Below the pieces are notes generated by a model. It saw only the letters and a program-made list of their open reading frames with translations, had not been told where the DNA came from and did not search any database. A program made the translations under genes and the position numbers. A DNA stretch of 64,000 nt from contig NZ_CP117439.1 of NCBI RefSeq assembly GCF_030687575.1, positions 1,426,001 to 1,490,000 on the forward strand. Direction: 5' to 3'. Within the stretch, counting starts at the first letter, position 1; each line of letters opens with the position of its first letter. This DNA is from Pseudomonas sp. FP2309 (lineage in GTDB: Bacteria; Pseudomonadota; Gammaproteobacteria; Pseudomonadales; Pseudomonadaceae). Shown piece by piece: positions 16,453 to 25,265 of the stretch.

Positions 16453-17702
16453 TTGCGCAGCTCCATGTGTGGACGTTGCATGGGCAGCAGGCCTTGAGGA
16501 CGCCAGATCATCATCAGCACCATCATGGCGCCGAACATCAACATGCGGTATTCGCTGAATTCACGCATCAGTTCCGGCAGCAGGATCATCACGATCGCCG
16601 CCAGGATCACGCCCAGTTGCGAGCCCATGCCACCCAGTACCACGATGGCGAGGATGATCGCCGACTCGATAAAGGTGAATGATTCCGGCGTCACCAGGCC
16701 TTGGCGCGCGGCGAAGAAGCTGCCGGCGAAACCGGCGAACGCAGCGCCCAGGGTGAATGCGGAGAGTTTGATGATGGTCGGGTTGAGGCCCAGGGCACGG
16801 CAGGCGATCTCATCTTCGCGCAGCGCTTCCCAGGCACGACCGATCGGCATGCGCAACAGGCGGTTGATCACGAACAGGGCGGCCAGTGCCAGCAACAGCG
16901 CCACCAGGTACAGGAACACCACCTTGCTCACCGGGTTGTAGGCGATCCCGAAGTACTCGTGGAAGGTCTGCATTCCCTCGGCGGCATTACGGTCGAACGA
17001 CAGCCCGAAGAACGTTGGCTTGGGGATGCTGCTGATGCCGTTGGGGCCACCGGTGATGTCGGTGAGGTTACGCAGGAACAGGCGGATGATTTCCCCGAAA
17101 CCCAGGGTCACGATCGCCAGGTAGTCACCACGCAGGCGCAATACCGGGAAGCCCAGCAGGAAGCCGAACGTCGCCGCCGCCATGCCCGCCAGTGGCAGGC
17201 AGATCCAGAAGCTCCAGCCCAGGTAATGCGAGAGCAGCGCATAGGTGTAGGCACCCACGGCATAGAAACCCACATAACCCAGGTCAAGCAGGCCGGCCAG
17301 GCCCACCACGATGTTCAGGCCCAGGCCCAGCAACACGTAGATCAGGATCAGGGTGGCGATGTCGACGGCGCCGCGCGAGCCGAAGAACGGCCAGATCAGC
17401 GCGGCCACGATCAGGCCGATGATGATGTAGCGCTGGGTACGCGGCAGGGTCAGGAATTGGCTGACCTTGGGCGAGACCAGTGGGGCGCGGTTGCCTTTGA
17501 ACAAGGCACCGACCTGCTGGGTGAACAGCACACGCAGGAACATCAGCACCGAACACAGGGCGATGATGGTCAGGGTCACGGGACCGGTGCCATGCACTTC
17601 CAGGTTGATCCCGACAATGCTCAGCTTGAGGCCGAGTACCGGGAAGGCCACGGCCCAAACCAGCAGGGCGCTGAAAAACGCCGATTTAAGATATCTGCTC
17701 AT
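16449..17702 (-). CDS. braE: branched-chain amino-acid ABC transporter, permease
   Basis: 417 residues (LivM/BraE). It is a polytopic inner-membrane protein; the N-terminal about 110 residues contain extra helices found in the Pseudomonas/E. coli LivM form. The permease core includes [26 protein letters not shown] and the EAA-like loop [15 protein letters not shown]. The protein forms the translocation channel with BraD. It overlaps braD by four bases upstream and braF by four downstream. Confidence 0.97.
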   Translation of the reverse strand: MSRYLKSAFFSALLVWAVAFPVLGLKLSIVGINLEVHGTGPVTLTIIALCSVLMFLRVLFTQQVGALFKGNRAPLVSPKVSQFLTLPRTQRYIIIGLIVAALIWPFFGSRGAVDIATLILIYVLLGLGLNIVVGLAGLLDLGYVGFYAVGAYTYALLSHYLGWSFWICLPLAGMAAATFGFLLGFPVLRLRGDYLAIVTLGFGEIIRLFLRNLTDITGGPNGISSIPKPTFFGLSFDRNAAEGMQTFHEYFGIAYNPVSKVVFLYLVALLLALAALFVINRLLRMPIGRAWEALREDEIACRALGLNPTIIKLSAFTLGAAFAGFAGSFFAARQGLVTPESFTFIESAIILAIVVLGGMGSQLGVILAAIVMILLPELMREFSEYRMLMFGAMMVLMMIWRPQGLLPMQRPHMELRK

Positions 17703-18622
17703 ACTTTCTCAACCTCCGGACGGCCCAGGATGCCGGTCGGACGGAACAACAGCACCAGAACCAAGAGGCCGAACGCCACGACGTCCTTGTACTGGTCGCC
17801 GAAGATATCGGCACCAAAGGCCTCGGCCACACCCAGCACCAGCCCGCCGAGCATCGCGCCCGGAATACTGCCGATACCGCCCAATACCGCCGCGGTAAAG
17901 GCCTTGAGGCCTACCAGGAAACCGGCGTTGGGGTTGATCACGCCGTACTGCATGCTCAGCAGTACCGCCGCGACGGCGGCCAGCGCGGCACCGATCACGA
18001 ACGTCAGGGCGATGATGTTGTTGGTGTTGATGCCCAGCAGGTTGGCCATCTTGATGTCTTCGGCGCAAGCCCGGCAGGCGCGTCCCAGACGGGAGCGGGA
18101 GATGAACAGGGTCAGGCCGAGCATGGCCACCAGGGTGACGACGAAGACCAGGATTTGCATGTAGGAAATCAGGACTTCTTCCGCGCCACCCGGACCGAAG
18201 GAGAAGCTCCCCGGAATCAGGTTGGGGATGGATTTATCCTTGGAGTCCTGGGACAGCAATACGGTGTTCTGCAGGAAAATCGACATGCCGATGGCGGAAA
18301 TCAGCGGGATCAAACGGTTGCTGCCACGCAGGGGGCGGTAGGCAACGCGCTCGATACTGTAGCCATAGGCACTGGTTACGACGATCGACGCAAGGAACGC
18401 GGCGGTCATCAACAGCGGCAGGGAGTGGATACCCATCATGGCCAGCCCGGCAAGGGCGATGAAGGCCACGTAGGAACCAATCATGTACACCTCGCCATGG
18501 GCGAAGTTGATCATTCCAATGATGCCGTAAACCATTGTGTAGCCAATGGCTATCAAGGCATAGGTGCTGCCAATGGTCAGGCCATTAACCAGCTGTTGGA
18601 AAAAATGATAGATCTCAGGCAT
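17699..18622 (-). CDS. braD: branched-chain amino-acid ABC transporter, permease
   Basis: 307 residues (LivH/BraD). Hydrophobic throughout, with [34 protein letters not shown] at the N-terminus and the EAA loop [16 protein letters not shown]. It pairs with BraE in the membrane. A terminator-like hairpin (18796-18829) separates it from braC, so only part of the braC transcripts should extend into this gene; the leader between them is 229 bases. Confidence 0.97.
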   Translation of the reverse strand: MPEIYHFFQQLVNGLTIGSTYALIAIGYTMVYGIIGMINFAHGEVYMIGSYVAFIALAGLAMMGIHSLPLLMTAAFLASIVVTSAYGYSIERVAYRPLRGSNRLIPLISAIGMSIFLQNTVLLSQDSKDKSIPNLIPGSFSFGPGGAEEVLISYMQILVFVVTLVAMLGLTLFISRSRLGRACRACAEDIKMANLLGINTNNIIALTFVIGAALAAVAAVLLSMQYGVINPNAGFLVGLKAFTAAVLGGIGSIPGAMLGGLVLGVAEAFGADIFGDQYKDVVAFGLLVLVLLFRPTGILGRPEVEKV

Positions 18623-18795
18623 TACAGCGCTCCTAAAAACCCGATACGCATTTCACTGGTGGAGTCATGTTCCGGCCCTGGGCTGTGTTCTGTGAGCACA
18701 TTTGCACAAAGCGTTTGCCAGCGAACCGCTGGTGACGGTTTTAAGATTTTCAGGTGAGCCAGCGCCCGGATCGCGGGTGACAGGCCCATAAACCT

Positions 18796-18829
18796 CGTAA
18801 AACAAAGCCCACTGCTTTCACAGTGGGCT
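18796..18829 (-). terminator. intra-operon terminator/attenuator between braC and braD
   Basis: AGCCCACTG and CAGTGGGCT form a perfect 9-bp stem around six bases, followed on the minus strand by TTGTTTT. It lies 22 bases after the braC stop. Partial termination here would give more binding protein than permease, as expected for periplasmic-binding-protein transporters. Confidence 0.8.
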
Positions 18830-18851
18830 TGTAGGACCAGTAACGCCTGGC

Positions 18852-19979
18852 TTACTGAGGGGAAACTTCGGTTTTAGGTTTGCCGAAGTGCCATTCGTAG
18901 ACCACGAACTTGAAGTCCTTCAGGTCGCCCTTGGCGTCGAAGCTCAGATCGCCGGTAGGGGTCTTGAAGGTGCCCGCGCGGATGGCTTCGGCCACTTTGG
19001 CGGTGTCTTCGCTCTTGGCGGCTTTGATACCGCCGGCGATGACTTCAACAGCCGAGTAGGCCGGGAACACGAATGGACCGGTCGGGTCCTGCTTCTTCTT
19101 GGTGAACTCGTCAACGATGGCTTTGTTGGCCGGGTCGGTGTCGAAGGATTTAGGCAGGGTGACCAGCAGGCCTTCGGAAGCGCCTTGGGCGATTTGCGAG
19201 ATGGAATCGTTGCCGACGCCTTCCGGACCCATGAACTTGGCATTCAGGCCTTTTTCCTTGGACTGGCGCAGGATCAGGCCCAGCTCAGGGTGGTAGCCGC
19301 CGTAGTAGACGAAGTCGACGTTGGCTTGCTTGAGCTTCTGGATGACCGAGGAGAAGTCCTTGTCACCGGCGTTCAGGCCTTCGAAGACGGCAACTTTCAC
19401 GCCTTTCTTCTCAAGAGTCTGCTTGACCGCAGTGGCGATACCTTCACCGTATTGTTGCTTGTCGTGCAGCACAGCAACGATTTTCGGCTTGACGTGGTCG
19501 GCGATGTAATTGCCGGCCGCCGGGCCCTGAGCGCTGTCCAGACCGATGGTGCGGAAGACCAGTTTGTAGCCTCGGGCGGTGATTTCCGGGCTGGTGGCAG
19601 CCGGGGTAATCATGATCACGCCTTCGTCTTCATAAATGTCGGACGCTGGCTGAGTGGAGCTGGAGCAGAGGTGACCGACCACGAACTTGACGCCGTCGTT
19701 GACCACACTGTTGGCCACGGCAACCGCTTGTTTAGGATCGCAAGCGTCGTCGTATTCCTTGGCTTCGAGCATCTTGCCGTCGACGCCGCCCTTGGCGTTG
19801 ATGTCGGCGATGGCCTGCTTGGCACCCATGAATTGCATGTCGCCGTACTGTGTTACAGGACCGGTCTTAGGACCGGCGATGCCGATCTTGATGGTGTCGG
19901 CTGCGAACGAATGGCCGGCAACCCCAGCCAGGACCATAGCGGCAAACAGTTTGGAAATCTGCTTAGTAGCCTTATTCAT
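18852..19979 (-). CDS. braC: branched-chain amino-acid binding protein, periplasmic
   Basis: 375 residues (LivJ/LivK/BraC). The signal peptide MNKATKQISKLFAAMVLAG... ends at SFA-A, followed by DTIKIGIAGPKTGPVTQYGD, the start of the type I periplasmic-binding fold. A disulfide-type pair, CDPKQA and LCSSST, matches the LIV-binding proteins. It captures leucine, isoleucine, valine (and often alanine/threonine) and delivers them to BraD-BraE. A GGAG ribosome site precedes ATG 19979. It is followed by a terminator-like hairpin before braD. Confidence 0.97.
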   Translation of the reverse strand: MNKATKQISKLFAAMVLAGVAGHSFAADTIKIGIAGPKTGPVTQYGDMQFMGAKQAIADINAKGGVDGKMLEAKEYDDACDPKQAVAVANSVVNDGVKFVVGHLCSSSTQPASDIYEDEGVIMITPAATSPEITARGYKLVFRTIGLDSAQGPAAGNYIADHVKPKIVAVLHDKQQYGEGIATAVKQTLEKKGVKVAVFEGLNAGDKDFSSVIQKLKQANVDFVYYGGYHPELGLILRQSKEKGLNAKFMGPEGVGNDSISQIAQGASEGLLVTLPKSFDTDPANKAIVDEFTKKKQDPTGPFVFPAYSAVEVIAGGIKAAKSEDTAKVAEAIRAGTFKTPTGDLSFDAKGDLKDFKFVVYEWHFGKPKTEVSPQ

Positions 19980-20319
19980 AGTGCTCCACTCTTACTGTTG
20001 TATTTTTTATAGTTCTAGCGGCCTTGTGAGCTGCAGAACCGGATTAGATATTTCGGATATCCCCCCGGCAGTGCCCTGGCAACTGTACCGGTACAGTGTA
20101 GAGCGCCGGTTGATCGCTTGAAAAGCTGGCTGCTGGGGGCAAAACCCGGACGTGTCGCATAAATGAAAGAAAAAGACAGAATGGCGGCGGGGTGATGCCA
20201 GACGTTCGGGCAATCCTTGGCTTTCCTGACACTTTCTCTCGGTGACTCAATTGCAACTGGGTTTTTCTGCCTGGGTTGCGACGTTATGATTGCGCCGATT
20301 TTTTCCCAAGGTGAATCCC
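19980..20319. other. 340-base divergent intergenic region, braC / DUF2288
   Basis: No gene seen. It must carry the braC promoter on one side and the short leader of the DUF2288 gene on the other. The notable element is the perfect palindrome at 20082-20097, listed separately. The part nearest 20300 is AT-rich and precedes the AAGGTG ribosome site of the DUF2288 gene. Confidence 0.6.
20082..20097. promoter_or_regulatory. perfect 16-bp palindrome, candidate operator upstream of braC
   Basis: ACTGTACCGGTACAGT is exactly self-complementary and lies 103 bases upstream of the braC start. A spacerless two-fold symmetric site suggests binding of a dimeric regulator, for example of the GntR/MocR or TetR type. 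No such regulator gene is adjacent, so the partner is unknown. Confidence 0.55.
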
Positions 20320-20622
20320 ATGACACAAGAACCTAGCACCCTCTATGCCAAGCTGCTCGGTGAAACTGCCGAAATTTCCTGGAAGGAGCTTGAACCGTTC
20401 TTTGCCAAGGGTGCCCTATTGTGGGTCGACGCCGGCCTGGATTTGATCGAAGCCGCCGAGGGAATGGCCGAGGATAACCGCGAGAAAGTGGCTGCCTGGC
20501 TGGCCTCGGGTAGCCTGGCCGAAGTGTCTGCCACGCGGGCATTGGACCTGGTTGAGCGTGATCCGAGCCTGTGGGCGGTGGTGGTTTCGCCGTGGATTCT
20601 GATCCAGGAAAGGGCGGCGTAG
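20320..20622 (+). CDS. DUF2288 family protein
   Basis: 100 residues from ATG 20320 (MTQEPSTLYAKLLGETAEI), with AAGGTGA upstream. The conserved DUF2288 features are ISWKELEPFFAKGALLWVDAGLDLIEAA and a late VERDPSLWAVVVSPWILIQER. It is a small soluble protein of unknown function found widely in Pseudomonas and cyanobacteria. The gene is divergent from braC and stands alone. Confidence 0.85.
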   Translation: MTQEPSTLYAKLLGETAEISWKELEPFFAKGALLWVDAGLDLIEAAEGMAEDNREKVAAWLASGSLAEVSATRALDLVERDPSLWAVVVSPWILIQERAA

Positions 20623-20731
20623 GAATTCTCTGCACGAAAAAGGTGCATGTCATGCGCCCTTGCAAGTGTGTAGCGGAGTAACCGCCGACGCCGTGATGGC
20701 ACCTTGCCGTAGAGAAAGGTCACAGGTGAGG

Positions 20732-20747
20732 GTGACGTTAACGTCAC
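20732..20747. promoter_or_regulatory. perfect 16-bp palindrome upstream of the glycosyltransferase-like gene
   Basis: GTGACGTTAACGTCAC is exactly self-complementary and sits 136 bases before ATG 20883, in the 260-base spacer after the DUF2288 gene. It looks like an operator for a dimeric regulator. No candidate regulator gene is adjacent and I recognise no known consensus. Confidence 0.45.
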
Positions 20748-20882
20748 GGGAACAGTTTTGGCCGTGGCGAAACCGTCGGGGAATTGTTTCGAGGTGTTTA
20801 TAGAAGCCACAAGCTGTCAGATGGTTCCGTAGGAAGCAGCGAATTCCGGTAAAGTTCGCCGCCTGTTTAACTGGAGCTCGTC

Positions 20883-21974
20883 ATGCAGCCTGCGCCGTCC
20901 TCTTTAGCGAACACTTCGCACCAGTTGCTCTACCTTATTTACGGCAGCCAAGACGTTTACCGGCGCGAAGCCAAATTCAGCATCCTCACCGCGCTCTCGC
21001 AACTTAAGCAGGGCGAGTCGTTGTGCATTCGCGTCATGACCGACCGCCCGCAGGACTACGTCGGCTGGCCTGTCGAGACCCTTGAACTGAGCCCGCAGAC
21101 CCTGTCTCAATGGCAGGGCGACAATGGCTACCCCCATCGCCGCAAGGCATGCGCGATTGCCCAGGGCTTGAGGCTTGCCGAAAAAACGCTGTTCGTTGAT
21201 ACCGATACGCTGTTCCTCAAATCCCCCCATCGCGTCTTCGAACTGATCGAGCCTGGCCAGTATGTGATGGATGAATTCGAGTACGACTGGAGCTACGTCT
21301 GCAAGCGTGCGGACTACCTTCAACTGGGCAAACACCTGCGTGCACATGGCATCACGGCCGACGCCAGCTTCAAGCTCTACAACAGCGGTCTGTGCGGTGT
21401 GCGCGCGACTGACGCGGCGCTGCTCGACACCTCGATCCGCTTGATTGACGAGTGGACTCAAGGCTCGTTCGATATCCACACCATCGAACAGATCGCGATT
21501 TCCTTCGCGATGCGTGACCAGAAAGTGCGCGAAGCCAGGAAGTTCGTGCATCACTACTATGCGGACAAGCGGTTTTTCCACGCTATGCAGGCTCATTTTT
21601 TCACGCAGTACGGCGAAGCGTTCACTGCTGAACTGGTCGAGCGTTGCCGGGAAGTGCCGCGTATCAAGCCTGTGCCACCCCCTTGGCAACGCTTGCTGAT
21701 CAAATGGAAACTGCGCAATCAACGCAAGCATTTGAAAAAGGTCGGTCGCGACCTGCTCTACGGTAGCTCGGCGCCTGAGCACCCGTACTACCAAGTCTGC
21801 CGGCACGGCTGGTGGGAATCGGCCTCGAAGGAGATCGGCGGCTGGGATGAGGCTGAGCAGCGTGCGTTTTTTGGTGTGACCGACGCCGGTTGGCCGAAGC
21901 ATCTGCCGCGGCCTGCAAAGCGCGCTGACGAAGAAACCATTATTGCGTTTCTGCGCCAGCGCCGGGTGCAGTGA
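20883..21974 (+). CDS. glycosyltransferase-like protein (nucleotide-diphospho-sugar transferase fold)
   Basis: 363 residues, no signal peptide or membrane helix. The N-terminal part fits a GT-A fold: HQLLYLIYGSQDVYRREAKFSILTALSQL, then RLAEKTLFVDTDTLFLK, where Asp106-Thr-Asp108 is a DxD-type metal/nucleotide-sugar motif, and LYNSGLCGVRATDAAL. The C-terminal about 100 residues are basic and Trp-rich. It may transfer a sugar to a surface glycan, but it is not in a polysaccharide cluster and its acceptor cannot be named. It converges on the tubulin-like gene across a GC-rich stem-loop. Confidence 0.6.
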   Translation: MQPAPSSLANTSHQLLYLIYGSQDVYRREAKFSILTALSQLKQGESLCIRVMTDRPQDYVGWPVETLELSPQTLSQWQGDNGYPHRRKACAIAQGLRLAEKTLFVDTDTLFLKSPHRVFELIEPGQYVMDEFEYDWSYVCKRADYLQLGKHLRAHGITADASFKLYNSGLCGVRATDAALLDTSIRLIDEWTQGSFDIHTIEQIAISFAMRDQKVREARKFVHHYYADKRFFHAMQAHFFTQYGEAFTAELVERCREVPRIKPVPPPWQRLLIKWKLRNQRKHLKKVGRDLLYGSSAPEHPYYQVCRHGWWESASKEIGGWDEAEQRAFFGVTDAGWPKHLPRPAKRADEETIIAFLRQRRVQ

Positions 21975-21979
21975 CAGAC

Positions 21980-22005
21980 GCGACGGCGCCATGCAGCGCC
22001 GTCGC
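21980..22005. terminator. GC-rich stem-loop between convergent genes
   Basis: GCGACGGCGC and GCGCCGTCGC form a perfect 10-bp stem around CATGCA in the 37-base gap between two convergent stops. There is no U-tract, so it may block or stabilise transcripts rather than act as a classical terminator. Confidence 0.5.
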
Positions 22006-22011
22006 CATCGA

Positions 22012-24186
22012 CTAGGCCGTCTTGCCGGTGTGGTTATTCAACGAAATAACCTTCGTCTTACCGATGCGGTGACGGTAAATCTCGCGCAAGTACTTGATCG
22101 CCTTCTTCACGCAATCCCGTGACAGACGAATGTCATTGATCGACACAAACTTGTCTTTGTCGTTGATCAGCTCGCGGTACTTCTTCTCATACATCGGCTT
22201 GATCGCGTACCAGTTGGTATCGAGGATCTTCGCCGGGTTCTCGTACTCATTGAGCAGTTCGTCGATGCGCTCTTCGTCGAAGTCTTCGTGGATGATGAAG
22301 TCCAGGATCGAGTTGTCCAGGGTGTCGTCGAAGCGGTACGGGTTGCGGGCGAAGCAGCGCTTGATAAACGCCACGATGAGCGTCAGGAAGTCATCCGACA
22401 GGCATGGGCTTTTGGCGATCAGGGTGGTCAACGACAGGTTGGCCGACGCGCCGATTACCAGGGCGTAACGCTTGAGGGTGGTGTTGGGGAACAGGCTGTT
22501 GAGGTGGGTCTTGAGCCGGTTCAGGTCCATGTAGGACAGTTTGTAGTCCTTGGGCAGCGAGACGATGGACACCACCGACGAGCAGTTTTTGAAGAAGTGC
22601 AGGTCATGCAGCGCCGCCGCGTCGTATCCCGAATTCTTGTACTGCTCCAAAGAGGCCTTGTAGCGCTTGGATTCGATCGGCAACAGGCTGATGCCTTCGA
22701 TGGCCTGGGTGACTTTGTTGAAGTGCGGCAGGTCGATGGAACGGAAGAACAGGTCGTCGATGTTCAGGCGCTGCGGTTCTTTTTCGAACACCTTGAACTT
22801 GTCGTTCGACGGCGCCGGGGTTTCCGGGACCACGGACTCAGCGTAGGCAATCGCCACCGGGCCGGCCAGGCTCATAAACAGGTCGTTGGCGTCCAGGCGG
22901 ATGGTTTCGCCAATGTCGATACCGGCGCGCCGGAAATAGTTCTGGTCGTAGTCGGTGGTCACGGCCTGGGCGGTGAGGATGTTGAAAATCTGCTGGGAAA
23001 TATACTGGTTGGCGTGTTTTTCCATGGCATTGACATCAATGTTCTGGATGTTGCCGTCATCGCTTTCTTCGGCGTAGCGCATGATGTCGTTGGAGATCAG
23101 CATCATCGCGTTCCACGGACGGATGCGGCCTTTGACGCTGGCTTCGCTGCTGTCTTCGTTGGCGAAGTTGTACGAGAAATCCCATTCTTCCGACAGGTAC
23201 TTGCAGAGCAGTCGCCCGGCGTTGATGTGCAGCGCCTCGGACATTTCACTGCGGTGATCGGAAATATTCGGCAACACGCAAATGCCGCTGGTGAAGATTG
23301 GTTCGAACACAAACGCATGGCCGCTCTTGCTGTCGTGCTCGTCGGCGGGTTTGGTGTCGAACGTTTTGTTCATGTACGAATGCTGCTGGGCCAGGCCAAA
23401 CTCCGAAGCCATGCCCGAACCGGTACCGCCGCCGGCGCTGAAGATCGAGAAGTACAGGCGCGATTGGTTGGCCTTGATCCCGCACGAGTCGATCAGGTAC
23501 GAGTGGATCATCTTCCAGTCGGGGCTGGAAAAACGTTGGGTATCTTTGTTGAGGATGATCTTGGCCAGGTACTGGCCGAGGATCGGCGCGTTACCGGCGC
23601 CGCCGGCATGGACTTCCGACAGGTCCATGATTTTCATCTTGCTGTAGTCGCGCAGGAACCCGCTTTTTTCGCCCTTGCGCGAGAAGCGGATGCGCCCGGC
23701 GATGTCCTTGTCCAAGTCGCCCAGCATCACCAAAGGTTCCACCAGAAACACCGGTTTGCTGGCCTTGCCGCCGCCCAGGCGCAGGTTGTTGCGGATCCAC
23801 TGGGCCGGGCTGTAGCCCTTGTCCAACGACTTATCTTCGTTACTGAATTCGTTCAGGTAGAACTTGCGCGCGTTGTACACCAGTTCCGCCACGTCCAGCG
23901 CGATGTTCGAACCGCAACGGCCCAGCCCGATCAAGCACACCGAGGGAAATTCCTGCTCGCTGCGATGCTGGTCGTCGACTTCCAGATGGGGCGGGCGCGG
24001 GAACACCATATCGCGCAGGCCATCGAGGTTATCGAGGATGCGGTCGGTATTGGTTTCGGTGAAATACAGGTATTGCTGGGTGGCCGGCGGGCGGGCGCTC
24101 AATGACTTTGAACCTGAGGGCATGTCCGCAGGAGCAGTGGGCAACACGTCGGATACCACGGTGGCAGATTTATTTTTAGAAGTCAT
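22012..24186 (-). CDS. tubulin/FtsZ-superfamily-like protein, 724 aa
   Basis: Two signature loops of the tubulin/FtsZ GTPase fold are visible. ICLIGLGRCGSN-type sequence (Gly87-x-Gly89-x-x-Gly92-x-Asn94) matches the T1 nucleotide loop, and FSAGGGTGSGM (Gly252-Gly-Gly-Thr-Gly-Ser-Gly258) matches the T4 tubulin signature. Between them is a long insert, and after them about 460 residues without a domain I can name; no FtsZ-like T7 NxDFAD loop was found. There is no membrane helix. ATG 24186 was chosen (MTSKNKSATVVSD); the frame is open 74 codons further but reads like non-coding leader. It resembles the FtsZ-like families (FtsZl) implicated in membrane remodelling. It stands alone, opposite an orphan glycosyltransferase-like gene. 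GTP binding and polymerisation are inferred. Confidence 0.75.
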   Translation of the reverse strand: MTSKNKSATVVSDVLPTAPADMPSGSKSLSARPPATQQYLYFTETNTDRILDNLDGLRDMVFPRPPHLEVDDQHRSEQEFPSVCLIGLGRCGSNIALDVAELVYNARKFYLNEFSNEDKSLDKGYSPAQWIRNNLRLGGGKASKPVFLVEPLVMLGDLDKDIAGRIRFSRKGEKSGFLRDYSKMKIMDLSEVHAGGAGNAPILGQYLAKIILNKDTQRFSSPDWKMIHSYLIDSCGIKANQSRLYFSIFSAGGGTGSGMASEFGLAQQHSYMNKTFDTKPADEHDSKSGHAFVFEPIFTSGICVLPNISDHRSEMSEALHINAGRLLCKYLSEEWDFSYNFANEDSSEASVKGRIRPWNAMMLISNDIMRYAEESDDGNIQNIDVNAMEKHANQYISQQIFNILTAQAVTTDYDQNYFRRAGIDIGETIRLDANDLFMSLAGPVAIAYAESVVPETPAPSNDKFKVFEKEPQRLNIDDLFFRSIDLPHFNKVTQAIEGISLLPIESKRYKASLEQYKNSGYDAAALHDLHFFKNCSSVVSIVSLPKDYKLSYMDLNRLKTHLNSLFPNTTLKRYALVIGASANLSLTTLIAKSPCLSDDFLTLIVAFIKRCFARNPYRFDDTLDNSILDFIIHEDFDEERIDELLNEYENPAKILDTNWYAIKPMYEKKYRELINDKDKFVSINDIRLSRDCVKKAIKYLREIYRHRIGKTKVISLNNHTGKTA

Positions 24187-24647
24187 TGTGCGCCATGTGC
24201 CTGGGCGGATGGCTGAAAAAATCAAAGGGCCATCACGGAATGGGTGTTCGCGACTTTGCAGTGCGTCCTTGTCCAGAACAGTCGGGCTCTGCCCTGTGTT
24301 CTCTGAGAAAACCTGGCCGGACTCTGATGAATCGGCCGTTTGTCGGCGATCTTTAGGTAAATGATGGCGTAATGCCAAAGAATCCGCGCCAGCGTATTGG
24401 CCGCACAATCGATGAGGGCATTGCGCGATCGGGGGCAGGCTCTCTCGGTAAAATCGGTGCTTTGGGGGCTATCGTGCTGCACGGGTAGAGCGGGTCTATT
24501 TGAAGGGCATCGCCGTCAGGTTTGATCGTGACGACACGGCTTGAGGCGATGACCTCCGACATCGAGTATAGAAGCCTTGCGGAATTTTCCACGGGCAATG
24601 GCACTTTGCCCTGAATGATGTTGGCATGCCCTCCATAGCGTTTAATG
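24187..24647. other. 461-base intergenic region
   Basis: No convincing gene on either strand. It holds the upstream region of the tubulin-like gene and the 3' flank of the YkgJ-type gene, both transcribed on the minus strand. I see no clear terminator; AGCG ... CGCT arms near 24640-24657 are too short to call. Confidence 0.5.
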
Positions 24648-25013
24648 CTAAGCGCTGATGGGCAGCTCCAGCTCGAAAGGTGCCGGCAGTGGCGCCAGGC
24701 CAAATGCAGCGCGCGCCGTATCGCATTCCACGCTTTGCACCCCTTGGCTCCACGAAGCGTCGAACTCCCGGCAGGGGCTTGAGCGTTGCTCATAAATCGA
24801 GCAGCTCGTGGCTTTCCCCACTTCGCCCTCAAGGCTGCAGCAGCGCGCGGGTTTTTGGTCGGTACCGATCATCGCCACGCGGGTGGGGTTGATCTGCACC
24901 ACCAGTTCATCGGGCACCGTGCCCCCCGACGAGGCGCATTCGCCCCAGAAGAAAGACACGCGGAAGTATGAACAGCAGGCACCGCAACTCAGACACGGAC
25001 TGGCTTCGGACAT
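24648..25013 (-). CDS. YkgJ-family cysteine-cluster protein
   Basis: 121 residues from ATG 25013 (MSEASPCLSCGACCSYF); a second in-frame ATG at 25022 is possible but the shorter form starts at the conserved part. The N-terminal cluster Cys7-x2-Cys10-x2-Cys13-Cys14 with later cysteines (ARCCSLEG, TSCSIYE, SPCREF) is the zinc- or iron-binding pattern of the YkgJ/UPF0153 family. The function of the family is unknown. It is divergent from the MFS carrier downstream of it on the plus strand. Confidence 0.85.
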   Translation of the reverse strand: MSEASPCLSCGACCSYFRVSFFWGECASSGGTVPDELVVQINPTRVAMIGTDQKPARCCSLEGEVGKATSCSIYEQRSSPCREFDASWSQGVQSVECDTARAAFGLAPLPAPFELELPISA

Positions 25014-25265
25014 GGGCGTCATCGATAAGAAGGTAGGAATGGGGTGCTACGGGAAGGCTCGTCATTCTATCCGCGCCATGGCCATTGGGAAGGGGGGCGC
25101 GCACATATATTTTTGTCAGGAAAGTCCCGTAGCGCCGGACGAAATTACGTCCTATCAGCTTTACGAATCATTACAGACAACCGGGGGCCGCCTGACTATG
25201 TTGCAGGTACCTGAGCAGGATGCATCGGGCATCGCAGCTCTCATAACAATAAAAGAGACGGACCC

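Noticed and set aside
22288..24105. 605-codon plus-strand frame inside the tubulin-like gene
   Set aside because: Antisense shadow; the minus-strand frame carries the tubulin signature and continuous coding character.
24186..24408. 74-codon N-terminal extension of the tubulin-like protein
   Set aside because: The extension has no conserved character and no ribosome site, and contains sequence typical of non-coding leader; ATG 24186 is more likely.
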